Positions 7,894 through 15,892 of a DNA stretch of 64,000 bases are shown here, one piece after another. The notes under the pieces are model-generated. The model was not told the DNA's origin and did not search any database. It was given only the letters and a program-made list of their open reading frames with translations. The stretch comes from Pseudomonas fluorescens HK44 (GTDB taxonomy: Bacteria; Pseudomonadota; Gammaproteobacteria; Pseudomonadales; Pseudomonadaceae). The stretch is from positions 186,001 to 250,000 of the forward strand of contig NZ_AFOY02000004.1 in the NCBI RefSeq assembly GCF_000217955.3. Reading direction: 5' to 3'. Numbering within the stretch: the stretch's first letter is position 1; every line of letters begins with the position of its first letter. A program made the position numbers and the translations under genes.

Positions 7894-8694
7894 TCAGCGC
7901 CGGGCCTGCTTGCGTTTGCGCGACACGACTTCAACCTGGATCTGGCGCCAGTAGCCATCATCAATCAGTCTCTCCAGCGTTTCTCCGAGGCTGTCGAAGA
8001 ACACCGAATCGACCCGCTCGATTAGTTCCTCGCCGCAGTGCAGTTCCACCGCGTAGAGGTCGTCGGTACGCTCGTAGAGCACGGTGACCTGGCCCTGGAA
8101 CTTTGCCGTGTTCACCGTGAAGCTGATCGCCGGGGGCGTCTTGATGATATCGGCCGGTAGCGGATCGACCCAGGTGAAGTCCCTTGCACCGGCATCCACC
8201 AGTAGATGGGTGATGCGCCGGAAACCGTCGGGTGCCGGCAACTGCTCCAACTGGTGAACCAGCTCGTGCAGCTCCGGGCAACGCGCTTCAGGGATCGGTA
8301 GCTTGGCAGGTGCCGAACCGAGAATGTGCATCTTCACGACGTAGGGCATACCGTCCGAAGTCAGTTCAGTTCGCTCTTCGGGGGTATCGGCACGCAGACC
8401 GTCGAAACGGCGGCGAACATAGAGTTGGACTTGCACTTTGGTGCCTTCATCGGGTTGCTGGGTCGCCAGATGGCGATCGAGCACCGCGAACTCGGCACGT
8501 CCGGTCTTGACGACGATGGCCTCGTCGGTTTTTGCAACGACCTTGCCTTCGAAAGGCTGGGGGTCGATGTGGAAACCAAGTGTCGACTCTCGCGGCTTGT
8601 CATCGTAGATACGGAACTTGAAGCTGCGGATGTTGCGCGGCACGTGTCTGGCAACCAGCGAAGGCATCTGAGCACGAATGGTGGAATGGTCCAT
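7894..8694 (-). CDS. Conserved ICE hypothetical protein (266 aa)
   Basis: Start ATG 8694 with AAGGAG spaced seven bases; the open frame continues far upstream through a non-coding leader and must not be used. The protein is soluble and mixed alpha/beta with segments KFRIYDDKPRESTLGFHIDP, VQLYVRRRFDG, YVVKMHILGSAP, LYAVELHCGEELIERVDSV, and a basic tail RKRKQARR. No catalytic motif is recognised. It is a regular member of the small-gene region between topB and pilL in PFGI-1-type elements. Role unknown. Confidence 0.7.
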   Translation of the reverse strand: MDHSTIRAQMPSLVARHVPRNIRSFKFRIYDDKPRESTLGFHIDPQPFEGKVVAKTDEAIVVKTGRAEFAVLDRHLATQQPDEGTKVQVQLYVRRRFDGLRADTPEERTELTSDGMPYVVKMHILGSAPAKLPIPEARCPELHELVHQLEQLPAPDGFRRITHLLVDAGARDFTWVDPLPADIIKTPPAISFTVNTAKFQGQVTVLYERTDDLYAVELHCGEELIERVDSVFFDSLGETLERLIDDGYWRQIQVEVVSRKRKQARR

Positions 8695-8711
8695 GGGAAC
8701 TCCTTGAGGAA

Positions 8712-8758
8712 AGCAAGGAACTCCCGCCCGCGAGGGAGGAGATCCCTTGTGGGTTAGG
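8712..8758 (-). promoter_or_regulatory. Four-tract GC leader of the 7894-8694 gene
   Basis: Minus strand: CCC-ACAA-GGG-N8-CCC-TCGC-GGG, 15-65 bases before the start. Stems 1-2 and 3-4 fold as tandem hairpins; GGG with the second CCC is the alternative. Confidence 0.55.
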
Positions 8759-8774
8759 TGAATGAACGCGGTGT

Positions 8775-8876
8775 GCGTCGGTGGAGCAGAACAACCAGTG
8801 CGGAAATCGCACCGCAGCCTCGAAGGTCTCGACTGCCTGGGCATGTAGCCGGCTACGCCAGCGAACATGGGTAGAG
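8775..8876 (-). promoter_or_regulatory. Covarying structured element, copy 2
   Basis: Minus strand: CCATGTTCGCTGGCGTAG then CCGGCTACATGCCCAG, then a second stem GCAGTC/GGCTGC around GAGACCTTCGA. It aligns with 7070-7175 (shared CCATGTTC, GCTG, ACATGCCCAGG, CTTC, CGG) while the inner stem bases change in pairs. It lies about 85-180 bases upstream of its gene. Confidence 0.55.
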
Positions 8877-9017
8877 AGTGGCATTGCTGTACCGGGATAG
8901 CCCCATGCCAATCGGTACCTGGCTCGCCCCGTATTTGCTTTTCCTCACCCATAATGGAAATGCCCCTCGCGAGAGGGGCATTGAAGCTATAAGAACACTG
9001 GGTGTGCGTCAGGCGCG

Positions 9018-9338
9018 CTATTCTTTGTAGTTGAAGAAATGGCTCTTCTGCTGTGGAAAAAACACATGCTTCCATCGGTCGCCATGTGTGTTGCCACCAT
9101 CGAAAAGAATCATTTCGTAGCGGTCTATGTCTAACGCGCCAAGATCTAGGCTGTGAATATACTGCGTGCACAAGCACGCGCCCTTGCGGTAGAAAAGCAG
9201 TGTTTCGCCCATCGCATCTGATTGCGACATGGCATCGATGCAAGCACCGAGCTGCAGGGTGAAGTCATATTCGGTGTTGTTCAGCGTGCGAATCGTAGGC
9301 GGCGAAACAAGGTCCACAGGATTGTCGTTGTCGATCAT
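9018..9338 (-). CDS. Hypothetical protein (106 aa)
   Basis: ATG 9338, weak AAGAAG site; it begins 18 bases after the remnant stop of the DUF5983-like gene, so it was probably co-transcribed with it. Acidic soluble protein with YRKGACLCTQYIHSLDLGALDIDRYEMI and a tail KSHFFNYKE. I do not recognise the family. Codon use and the operon-like spacing support it being real. The 23 bases before it contain no separate leader of the type seen on its neighbours. Confidence 0.6.
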   Translation of the reverse strand: MIDNDNPVDLVSPPTIRTLNNTEYDFTLQLGACIDAMSQSDAMGETLLFYRKGACLCTQYIHSLDLGALDIDRYEMILFDGGNTHGDRWKHVFFPQQKSHFFNYKE

Positions 9339-9356
9339 GAGCGGTCTTCTTTGGGA

Positions 9357-10076
9357 TCATTGTTCGAACAGCGGCAAGCCGTCGAGTACTGGAGCATTGG
9401 CATCAAAGACCAGTATGCGTACGTCAGCCAACGCCGCCAGATGCAATACCTCAAGCAGAGACTCTGGCATTCCTTTGTCCCGATGCTCCTGCCGTAGTTA
9501 CTCAGCAGTGATGGCTTCGATCTGCTGCAGGTTCCCATCCGTCCATGGAGTGGCAATCAGCTTGACGCCGATCGCCGGGCTGTACGGAATACGGAAGGCG
9601 ACTTACAGGAAGCCGGTCGGAGTGGCGATGTCCGCAAGCTCTGTGAGGTAGCGACCTGATTCCTCTGTGATGTGCGCAGTACTGATTTCCCAGCAACGAC
9701 TGTAAAATCCGGTCTCGAAGGTCGGACGTCGCACGACTTCCCGCGCGTGCGCGTCGTCGTAGGTATCGCCAGTGTAGACAGTCTGTCCGGCATCGTCGCC
9801 GATGACGGCGTAGACCACGGAGCGGACGATACCTTCGGTCTGGCACTGGGCCTCAAGGTCGGCGCCGACCTGCTGACCTTCCGTGATCAGGGCAAAGTCG
9901 TTGCGGAGAATGCAGGGGAACTGTGCGACCTGGTCATCGGGAAGATGTACCTGGCTTGGATGGAGCGGCCGCCAAACTGGCGGGCTGTCGTCCTCGTGGG
10001 TGATGCCGAGGGTGCGGACGATGCTCAGGTTGTGATAAATGGATAGAGTCTCCAATAGTGGGTTGGAATGGGCCAA
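9357..10076 (-). pseudogene. DUF5983-like ICE protein with two in-frame stops
   Basis: One frame reads through the whole region: LSIVRTLGITHEDDSPPVWRP ... CWEISTAHITEESGRYLTEL ... TPTGFL, then TAA, VAFRIPYSPAIGVKLIATPW ... AITAE, then TAA, LRQEHRDKGMPESLLEVLHLA ... VLDGLPLFEQ and a final TGA at 9357. The stops are at about 9603-9605 and 9495-9497. The continuity of good protein sequence after both stops shows a once longer gene (about 235 codons). Similarity to DUF5983 is from memory of the CWEISTAH region. Its start is unclear: no ATG fits; TTG at 10076 or one nearer 10056 is possible. Confidence 0.7.
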
Positions 10077-10105
10077 CCCCCATCGGGGCTTGGCCTTATG
10101 AGGTA
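10060..10105 (-). promoter_or_regulatory. GC hairpin leader of the DUF5983-like gene
   Basis: Minus strand GGCCAAGCCCCGATGGGGGTTGGCC: a long hairpin (GGCCAA/TTGGCC enclosing CCCC/GGGG) right before the start region. Related in position to the other GC leaders but with one strong stem. Confidence 0.5.
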
Positions 10106-10139
10106 AACGAATGCCGGGAAATCGGCTCAGATCAATTGA

Positions 10140-10421
10140 TCACTTGGTTGTTGGCTCGGTCGGTTCTGCTGTCTTCAAATAGGCGACCGTCAGGATCGGT
10201 CGACCGTTGTGATCATGGAAAGCTGTACCGTCTGGCACGACGGCCCAGTGATTCCAGTCCTGGACTTCCAGGTGCTCGCCGTTGACGATCCGCGCCCGGA
10301 ACCAGCGACCGCCGAACCTACCGTCGCCGTAGAAGCCTGCGCCATAGCGCTCATGCTGCTCGTTGAGGCGGCGTGCGATCTGTTCGAGAGGACTTAATGT
10401 CGAGTTCTTGCAACATTTCAT
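10140..10421 (-). CDS. Hypothetical ICE protein (93 aa)
   Basis: ATG 10421 with AAAGGAG spaced eight bases. Features: LEQIARRLNEQHERYGAGF, then RFGGRWFRARIVNGEHLEVQDW and a strand-rich middle (VPDGTAFHDHNGRPILTVAYLK). Cytosolic, basic N-terminal half. I do not recognise a named domain. A four-tract leader precedes it (10453-10500), linking it to the ICE small-gene set. Confidence 0.65.
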   Translation of the reverse strand: MKCCKNSTLSPLEQIARRLNEQHERYGAGFYGDGRFGGRWFRARIVNGEHLEVQDWNHWAVVPDGTAFHDHNGRPILTVAYLKTAEPTEPTTK

Positions 10422-10452
10422 AGTGACTCTCCTTTGACAAAGAGAGGAACAC

Positions 10453-10500
10453 GGCTCCTGACTGGGACGCATGTCCCTCATGGGGTTGGATAAGTGGGAA
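10453..10500 (-). promoter_or_regulatory. Four-tract GC leader of the 10140-10421 gene
   Basis: Minus strand: CCCC-ATGA-GGG-N8-CCC-AGTCA-GG. GGGACATGCGTCCC in the middle is a strong five-base hairpin that competes with the outer pairings. Confidence 0.55.
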
Positions 10501-10519
10501 GCGGCCGTGTGAAGTGAAT

Positions 10520-10925
10520 TCACCAGCCGTGGTAATTCAATACCAGACTGGCAATGACCTTGCGGCGCTCCAGATCGAGACGGCCGAGATCGGCCAGACC
10601 TTCAACGCCAACACGCTTGAGCATCGCAGCACCTTCATGGGCGTTGTAGAAGCTGACCATTGCCAACAGAAGCACTCGTTGACTGTGGCTGAGTGCGCGC
10701 AGGGCATCATTGAGCAGCAGCATGTTGGGAAGCAGATCCCATTTGCTACTCGCATGCCTCAAGCCTTCGCGGGTGCCATCGCCAAACCACTCGAAACCGG
10801 CGATGTCTGTACCGCGCTTCCATGCCTCAAAAAAGGCGGATGGTGCATTGGGCGCGACTTCCAGTGCGACTTGCCCCTGTGTGGATATAAGGATGCAGGC
10901 GTTGCTGCCACTGGCCTGTTTGCAG
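10520..10925 (-). pseudogene. ICE hypothetical protein, 5' end replaced by an intron fragment
   Basis: The body GSNACILISTQGQVALEVAP ... FEWFGDGTREGLRHASSKWDLLP ... VSFYNAHEGAAMLKRVGVEGL ... LVLNYHGW reads as a normal ICE protein ending at TGA 10520. Upstream of about 10925 the same frame becomes antisense to a reverse-transcriptase C-terminus on the plus strand, so the native start is lost. This marks the left edge of the 40-kb mobile cargo. An internal in-frame start might still express a shorter product. Confidence 0.65.
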
Positions 10926-10926
10926 G

Positions 10927-11211
10927 GCCTGTCCCAGTGATCGGACAGTGGTTGAGTCGGTTGTTTAGAGGCTATTGCAATTACTACCACGCGTACCCAG
11001 TAATACACGGCGGCTGGATGCTTTTCGCCGGGAAATTATCGGAGCGTGGAGGCATGCCCTTAAACGGTGGAGTCAGCGACACCGACTGAACTGGGAGCGC
11101 ATGACTGCGCTAGCCAGGTTGTTCATTCCCTATCCGCGCGAGCTACCTATGCATCCTCATCCCATAACCCGCTTCGGCGTCAAAACCCAAGGCAGGAGCC
11201 GTATGCGGTAA
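10927..11211 (+). pseudogene. ltrA: Group II intron maturase, C-terminal fragment
   Basis: Plus-strand remains of a reverse transcriptase/maturase: VPVIGQWLSRLFRGYCNYYHA, then after a small frameshift VPSNTRRLDAFRREIIGAW, then the thumb/X-domain end WSQRHRLNWERM and the hallmark C-terminus TQGRSRMR before TAA. The RT active site (YADD) is absent. The stop codon falls inside intron domain V (11196-11228), the usual arrangement in this intron class. Confidence 0.85.
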
Positions 11212-11228
11212 TTCCGCACGTACGGATC
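11196..11228 (+). ncRNA. Group II intron domain V (remnant)
   Basis: GAGCCGTATGCGGTAATTCC pairs with GCACGTACGGATC to give the conserved 33-34-nt domain V hairpin with the AGC triad at the base. Domain VI and the 3' splice site are cut by the left end of the adjacent IS110 element. Confidence 0.85.
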
Positions 11229-11229
11229 T

Positions 11230-11875
11230 ATTGGTATGGACGCCCCCATCCACAAACCAGAGGTCTCAACATGCCATAGTGGAAGGGCTTCAGAAACCAC
11301 AAGCCAAGAGGAGCGTCCGGAATGAAAATTATGACCGTTGGTATCGACTTGGCGAAAAATGTATTTCAGGTGCGCGGAGTTAATGAACATGGCAAGACCG
11401 TTCTGAGGAAGCAACTCAAGCGCGATTCACAGGTCGCCACCTTTTTTGCCATCATGCCGCAGTGTCTGATCGGTATGGAGGCCTGTGGAAGCGCCCACCA
11501 TTGGGCTCGCAAGTTGCGCAGCTTGGGTCACGATGTGAGGCTGATGGCCCCGCAATTCGTAAAGCCATACGTGAAAACGAACAAAAACGATGTAGCTGAT
11601 GCTGAGGCTATCTGCGAAGCGGTGGGTCGGCCAAACATGCGTTTTGTGCCGATCAAGGACATTGAGCAACAGGCCGTGCTGTCGCTGCATCGAGTTCGTC
11701 AAGGATTCGTGAAGGCACGAACAGCGCCAGCCAGCTAATCAGATCCGCGGGCTGCTAGCCGAATTTGGTCTTGTAATCCCACAGGGCATCGCGCATATCG
11801 CTAAGCGCGTACCGGAGTTTATTGAGGATGAGCGCAACGAGTTGCCGGGCTCGTTTCGTCTGCTTGTGCAGCTAC
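11230..11875 (+). pseudogene. IS110-family (IS1111 group) element, N-terminal half
   Basis: Left subterminal repeat ATGGACGCCCCC at 11236-11247, then a transposase from ATG 11322: MKIMTVGIDLAKNVFQV with the DEDD-type catalytic Asp, KTNKNDVADAEAICEA, then a frameshift near 11735 and continuation to RLLVQL. At 11869-11875 (CAGCTAC) it stops and PAS-gene sequence begins. The C-terminal half of the same transposase lies inverted at 12190-12944. The element is dead through both the frameshift and the inversion. Confidence 0.85.
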
Positions 11876-12189
11876 CAGCCCGAGGAAGTGCTCGGCCAGC
11901 CTGTCGAGCTGATGCTCAACATGGTTTATCCCGAGCGCAACCCGCTGACTTATATCCGCCAGCGCCTAAGCAACGGCCACCCCTACCGCAGCGAAGAGTT
12001 GATCTACAGCAAGTTCCAGCAACCTGCTGTGCGCCTTGGGCGTTAGTCCGATCTTCGATGAACAGGGCGCGCTGAGCCATACCCTCAGCGTGATCACCGA
12101 CATCAAGATACATAAGGTTCTACAGCAGAAGGCCTTGGAAGCGATGGTCGCGGTAGGAATGGCAGTCATCTGCCACCCCCCACACATAC
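11876..12189 (+). pseudogene. PAS-domain gene, second part, inverted
   Basis: Plus-strand PAS sequence YQPEEVLGQPVELMLN ... NPLTYIRQRLSNGHPYRSEEL, then after a one-base insertion near 12015 LLCALGVSPIFDEQG ... LSVITDIKIHKVLQQKALEAMV. It continues exactly the second PAS domain that breaks off at 12945 on the other strand (INEAVTHLLSY). The gene then runs into the right end of the IS110 element at about 12190 (subterminal repeat ATGGACGCCCCC at 12190-12201). Confidence 0.8.
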
Positions 12190-12944
12190 ATGGACGCCCC
12201 CTGGTTGCCAAGCTTTCAATCTGTGACAGCTCGATGGTAGAGATTGCACTCATACATCCGGACTATCGGTGCGGTGTTGCCGTTGTCCCTGATGGAATCT
12301 GCTGGCCGAGTTTTCAATAGATCCGTGTGCTCATGGCACGCTGTGCGGGTCAGATTTTCTTGGCCACGGTCTTACCAATTTTGCCATCAATTCATGATCA
12401 CCTGAGCAATCATTGGAGTTAGTCCGCTACAGGGTTACGTTGACGTCTTCAAACCGCTTCGATTACGCGACGACGGTCGTGTAATCGGAGCGGAATTCGC
12501 GGTCACCGGCCAACAAGGCCCATATAATTCGCGCGTTTTTATTAGCCAGTGCAACGGCTGCCACATTGGCGTTACGCCGCTTAAGTAGCCGGCCAAGCCA
12601 GCTGTCAGAGATCTCTTTTCGCTGTGCTGCGCAGATCATCGACCGTGCCCCCTGGATAAGTAGCGTCCGTAAATAGGAGTCCCACCGCTTACTCGTCCCC
12701 AACAGCACCGTCTTACCACCAGTGGAATTCTGCTTCGGCACCAGCCCAAGCCAAGCACTCACCTGTCGGCCATTCTTGAAACTCTTGGCATCGCCAAGAG
12801 AGGCTACCATCGCACTGGCCGTGATCGGCCCGATGCCGGGCATCTTGGCCAGCTTGCGGCTGTTTTCGTTCGCGCGATGCCAGGCGACAATTTGATTCTC
12901 GATCTCATGAACCTGATGATCGAACCCCTTCAATTGTTCCAGTA
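12190..12944 (-). pseudogene. IS110-family (IS1111 group) element, C-terminal half, inverted
   Basis: Minus-strand transposase from LLLEQLKGFDHQVHEIE through the helix-hairpin-helix region KLAKMPGIGPITASAMVASL, WLGLVPKQNSTGGK, GTSKRWDSYLRTLLIQGARS to TTVVA and a stop at 12463. It completes the half at 11322-11875 once the segment 11876-12944 is flipped back. The two halves add up to about 1.4 kb, the size of the intact IS110 at 17794-19182. Confidence 0.85.
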
Positions 12945-13476
12945 GTAGCTGAGCAGATGGGTGACGGCTTCGTTGATATAGACCACCACACCTTTGGCGT
13001 TGGTTATCACCCAGAAGTTGTGAGTGCGCTCGGCGATCTGGGTGAACAGCTGCGTACGCTCATTATCGCAGACGTTCCGTCTTGACCAGAGTGCTGACAT
13101 CCGAGGCGAACTGGATGATCTTGAGTAGTTGGCCATCGGCTGCGAACACCGGGTTGTAACTCGCTTCCAGCCACACCAGACGACCCTCAGCGCTGACGTA
13201 CAGATACTGACCGCTGATGGACTGCCCCTCTTGCAGCCTGCTCCAAAAGTTATTGAAGGCCGACGAGTTAGCGTAGTCGGCCTGGCAGAGCGCGCGGTGG
13301 TGAAGGCCACGGATCTGCTGCTCCTTGTAGCTGAAAATTTTCAGGTAGTTGCGATTGGCGCGCAGCACAGTGCCATCGGGGGTGAACTCGATGATGGCAA
13401 TGGAGCGGTAAAGGGCTCTGAGCAGCTCCATCTGTTCAAGGGTTGTATTCGCTTGATCGTCTGACAACTGGGGCAT
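12945..13476 (-). pseudogene. PAS-domain gene, first part
   Basis: Starts MPQLSDDQANTTLEQMELLR; PAS domain 1 has IIEFTPDGTVLRANRNYLKIF and YLYVSAEGRLVWLEASYNPVF (about residues 25-130), as in Aer/PAS-MCP or sensory-box proteins. After a frameshift near 13080 it continues ERTQLFTQIAERTHNFWVI and VVYINEAVTHLLSY, the beginning of PAS domain 2, and ends at the inversion point (GTAGCTG, 12945-12951). Output domain unknown because the 3' part is lost behind the IS110 end. Confidence 0.75.
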
Positions 13477-13549
13477 GACTGAACTTCCTGCTTTCTCGCC
13501 ACAGCGATGGCAATGGCAATTTTGAATCTTATAAGCCGAGACTGGCGAG

Positions 13550-13807
13550 CTACTCTATCAATTCTGGGATCAGCCTGATTTGAGTTTTCTGCAAAAAGTC
13601 GTACAAGCTCTGATACTGAGCGTCATCAATCAGTCCAGCATCGTTGAGAGCTTGGAGATAGCCATCGGCAAGACACATGTACCTATACGCCTGTTCTGAG
13701 GTAGGGCTGTCATAGACGGCCTGAACCATTTGCCGCCAACTGACTCGCGTACGGCCATTTACACGCTCAGACAGTAGAGGAACAACAAGCATATACAGGC
13801 TCTCCAT
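13550..13807 (-). CDS. Hypothetical protein (85 aa)
   Basis: A small soluble, mostly helical protein: MLVVPLLSERVNGRTRVSWRQMVQAVYDS and YRYMCLADGYLQALNDAGLIDDAQYQSLYDFLQK. No family recognised. It begins at ATG 13807 without a strong ribosome-binding site and lies alone between the PAS remnant and an IS630 remnant. The good amino-acid composition suggests a real gene, perhaps one displaced from a larger cluster. Confidence 0.5.
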   Translation of the reverse strand: MESLYMLVVPLLSERVNGRTRVSWRQMVQAVYDSPTSEQAYRYMCLADGYLQALNDAGLIDDAQYQSLYDFLQKTQIRLIPELIE

Positions 13808-13854
13808 GGGTAAGGATTGGTGAAAAATGTATCTTGCCGCCTGAAGAATAGTTC

Positions 13855-13965
13855 AATAATTTATTTTTACCGTGACAGAGCTGATAACCGATTCGGCCGT
13901 CTTGCTCCACCTGAATGGCTTGGCTGAGAGCTAGCTCATCGAGGGCCTCAATGAATTAACCAATA
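13855..13965 (-). pseudogene. IS630-family transposase remnant (C-terminal end)
   Basis: Degenerate minus-strand sequence matching the last 35 codons of the IS630 transposases at 33500 and 46808 (FIEA, LSAKPF, NKTAES and the AT-rich KNKLMN end). About 110 bases, several frameshifts, no inverted repeat on the other side. Confidence 0.6.
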
Positions 13966-14042
13966 CCTGACTATGGAATCCTTCTCATTGCAAGCCACTT
14001 TGCTTTGGCCCCCGTGCCGACTGCATACGTATATTCGGCCAT

Positions 14043-15115
14043 CTAGTGTACTGTTTTCGAAATAACTTGCCCTTCCATCTGCGTCTCCATCGCCTCGCGT
14101 ACTCGCGATATTTTGCTCAAAATTTCCTCGCCCTTTGCGCTCCAAACGTACCGGGTCGGTCGTGCGTTCCGTAATGCCAGGAAGGCGGTAATCGAGCTTT
14201 CCAACTCACGTACGGAGCCGAAGCTGCCGTCACGCAAGAACACGGTAATATCCCTAAAAAACCGCTCGACCATGTTCATCCACGAGCTGGAGGTCGGTGT
14301 GAAATGCACGTGGAAGCGCGGATGTTTCGCCAGCCAAGCCTTCACTTTTGTGTGCTTGTGTGTCGCATAGTTATCCACGATCAGATGCAGCTGGAGGTGC
14401 TTGGGCGTTTCCTTGTCGATTTTCTTGAGGAAAGCCAACCACTCCTGATGGCGGTGCTGGCGCTCGATGCTACTGATCAGTTTGCCCTGGAGATAATCCA
14501 GCGCTGCAAACAACGTGACCGTACCGTGGCGAGTGTAATCATGGGATTGGGTTTGGATATGACCGATCCCCAGAGGCAGCCCAGGCTGTGTGCGCTCCAA
14601 GGCTTGCACCTGACTTTTCTCGTCGCAGCAGAGTACCAACGCCTTGTCTGGCGGAGCTAGGTACAGGCCGATGACATCCCAAAATTTCTCCTCGAACTGC
14701 GGGTCGTTGGACAGTTTGAAGGTGCGCGTCAGATGAGGCTTCAAGTCATTGGCCGCCCACAGTTTATGCACAGTGGTCGCTTTCGGCAGCTCCAGCGGGG
14801 CTCGCCGATACGAGGTTGAGTGACCTGTTCGAGCACGCGGCGGATCGTGTCGGCGGGCAGCGGGGATTTGCGTCCACGGCCAGGCTTGTCGAGCAGGCCT
14901 TCCAATCTGAGCGCCTGAAAACGCTGGCACCAGTCGGTGACCGTAGGGCGAGAGAAACCTGTCAATCGTACGATTTCTTCTCGCGTTGATCCTTGCGCTG
15001 CCAGCAAGATGACACGGGCTCGACGGCCATCGCGCTGACTGATGGTAGCGGAACGTACGCGACGGCTCAGCTCGGCAAATTCTTCGGGGCTAAGCGTAAT
15101 GTCCAGAGCGCTCAC
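14043..15115 (-). pseudogene. IS630-family transposase, frameshifted
   Basis: GTG start at 15115 after GAGAGTTCC. An N-terminal helix-turn-helix region (REEIVRLTGFSRPTVTDWCQRF) is followed near 14800 by a frame change, then the DDE domain: ALVLCCDEKSQVQALERTQPG (first Asp), LQLHLIVDNYATHKH (second), and HFTPTSSSWMNMVERFF (Glu). The join lacks several residues expected between GEPRWSC and KATTVHKLW, so it looks like a deletion rather than programmed slippage. Confidence 0.8.
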
Positions 15116-15193
15116 CAGGAACTCTCCAAGGTAGGAATGGCACCTGAAGTGTAGTGCAAACATGGAGAAATTTATTTCGCGAACAGCACACTA
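14044..15193 (-). mobile_element. IS630-family insertion sequence, complete ends
   Basis: Terminal inverted repeats TAGTGTACTGTTTTCGAAAT (14044 on) and TAGTGTGCTGTTCGCGAAAT (reverse strand, ending 15193), flanked by and including the TA target typical of this family. About 1.15 kb. It lies inside the IS110 remnant. Confidence 0.85.
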
Positions 15194-15454
15194 GATACGG
15201 CATCGTTTCGATGCAGAGCCATGATGGGCTAAGCCGGCGACCAACTGGCTAAGTCGATCGCCTTTTGACTTGGCCGTACGCAACACAGAGCGTGCGCCAT
15301 GAACCATCAGTGTTCGTAAACATGCATAGCCGCGCTTGCTGAGCCAAGCATCGAACCTTACCGACGGAGCGGCATTGCTTCGGTGTCAGCCCCGGCGAGG
15401 CGGCAAACTGTCGGCCACCGTTTATGACGACGATGCGGTTGTAAGCGGGGCACC

Positions 15455-15829
15455 TTAATTATTAACGCGCTCGAGAATTTTTTCAATTTTTCCTTTTAAT
15501 ACTTGCGCAGTAAAGGGCTTGATTACGTAACCGTTCACTCCAGCTTGGGCGGCGTTGATGATTTGCTCACGTTTAGCTTCGGCGGTCACCATTAAAACCG
15601 GAAGATGCTTGATACGATCGTCAGCACGTACATAACTCAAAAGATCGATACCGGACATCCCAGGCATATTCCAGTCAGTGATTAGAAAATCGAAGCTGCC
15701 ATTTTGCAGCATCGGTAGCGCAGACGTTCCGTCATCTGCCTCAAGCGTGTTGGTGAATCCAAGATCACGCAACAGGGTTTTTATGATCCGTCGCATCGTT
15801 GCAAAGTCATCAACAATGAGGATTTTCAT
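15455..15829 (-). CDS. cheY: Chemotaxis response regulator CheY
   Basis: 124 residues from MKILIVDD; a TTG four codons upstream (15841) has the better-spaced AGAGG site and may be the real start. Receiver-domain residues are all present: acidic pair in VDD, phospho-acceptor Asp in LITDWNMPGMSG, Thr in VTAEAK, Lys in YVIKPF. Together with MRRIIKTLLRDLGFTNTLEADDG this is Pseudomonas-type CheY, the flagellar motor switch ligand. It lies 50 bases after fleN. In pseudomonads fleN-fliA-cheY-cheZ is the standard order; fliA and cheZ are missing here, and cheY ends 17 bases before an IS110 remnant. Confidence 0.85.
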   Translation of the reverse strand: MKILIVDDFATMRRIIKTLLRDLGFTNTLEADDGTSALPMLQNGSFDFLITDWNMPGMSGIDLLSYVRADDRIKHLPVLMVTAEAKREQIINAAQAGVNGYVIKPFTAQVLKGKIEKILERVNN

Positions 15830-15892
15830 GTTTTTATTCAACTTAACCTCTAAATAACATTAGCTATGCTCATCAATTAACGCATTTTCAAC

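Larger units (their letters stand above)
13985..15437 (-). mobile_element. IS110 remnant (right part) interrupted by IS630
   Basis: Two pieces, 15194-15437 and 13985-14043, match the C-terminal coding part and right end of the IS110 at 17794-19182 (GRQFAASPGLTPK, MVHGARS-like reading, then the GGCCGAATATACG tail). Between them sits a complete IS630 (14044-15193). Joining the pieces restores the order seen near 18600-19150. The transposase N-terminal half is missing. Confidence 0.75.

Noticed and set aside
14043..15115. IS630 frame change considered as programmed frameshifting.
   Set aside because: Residues expected at the join are missing and there is no clear slippery run with stimulatory structure; deletion is more likely.
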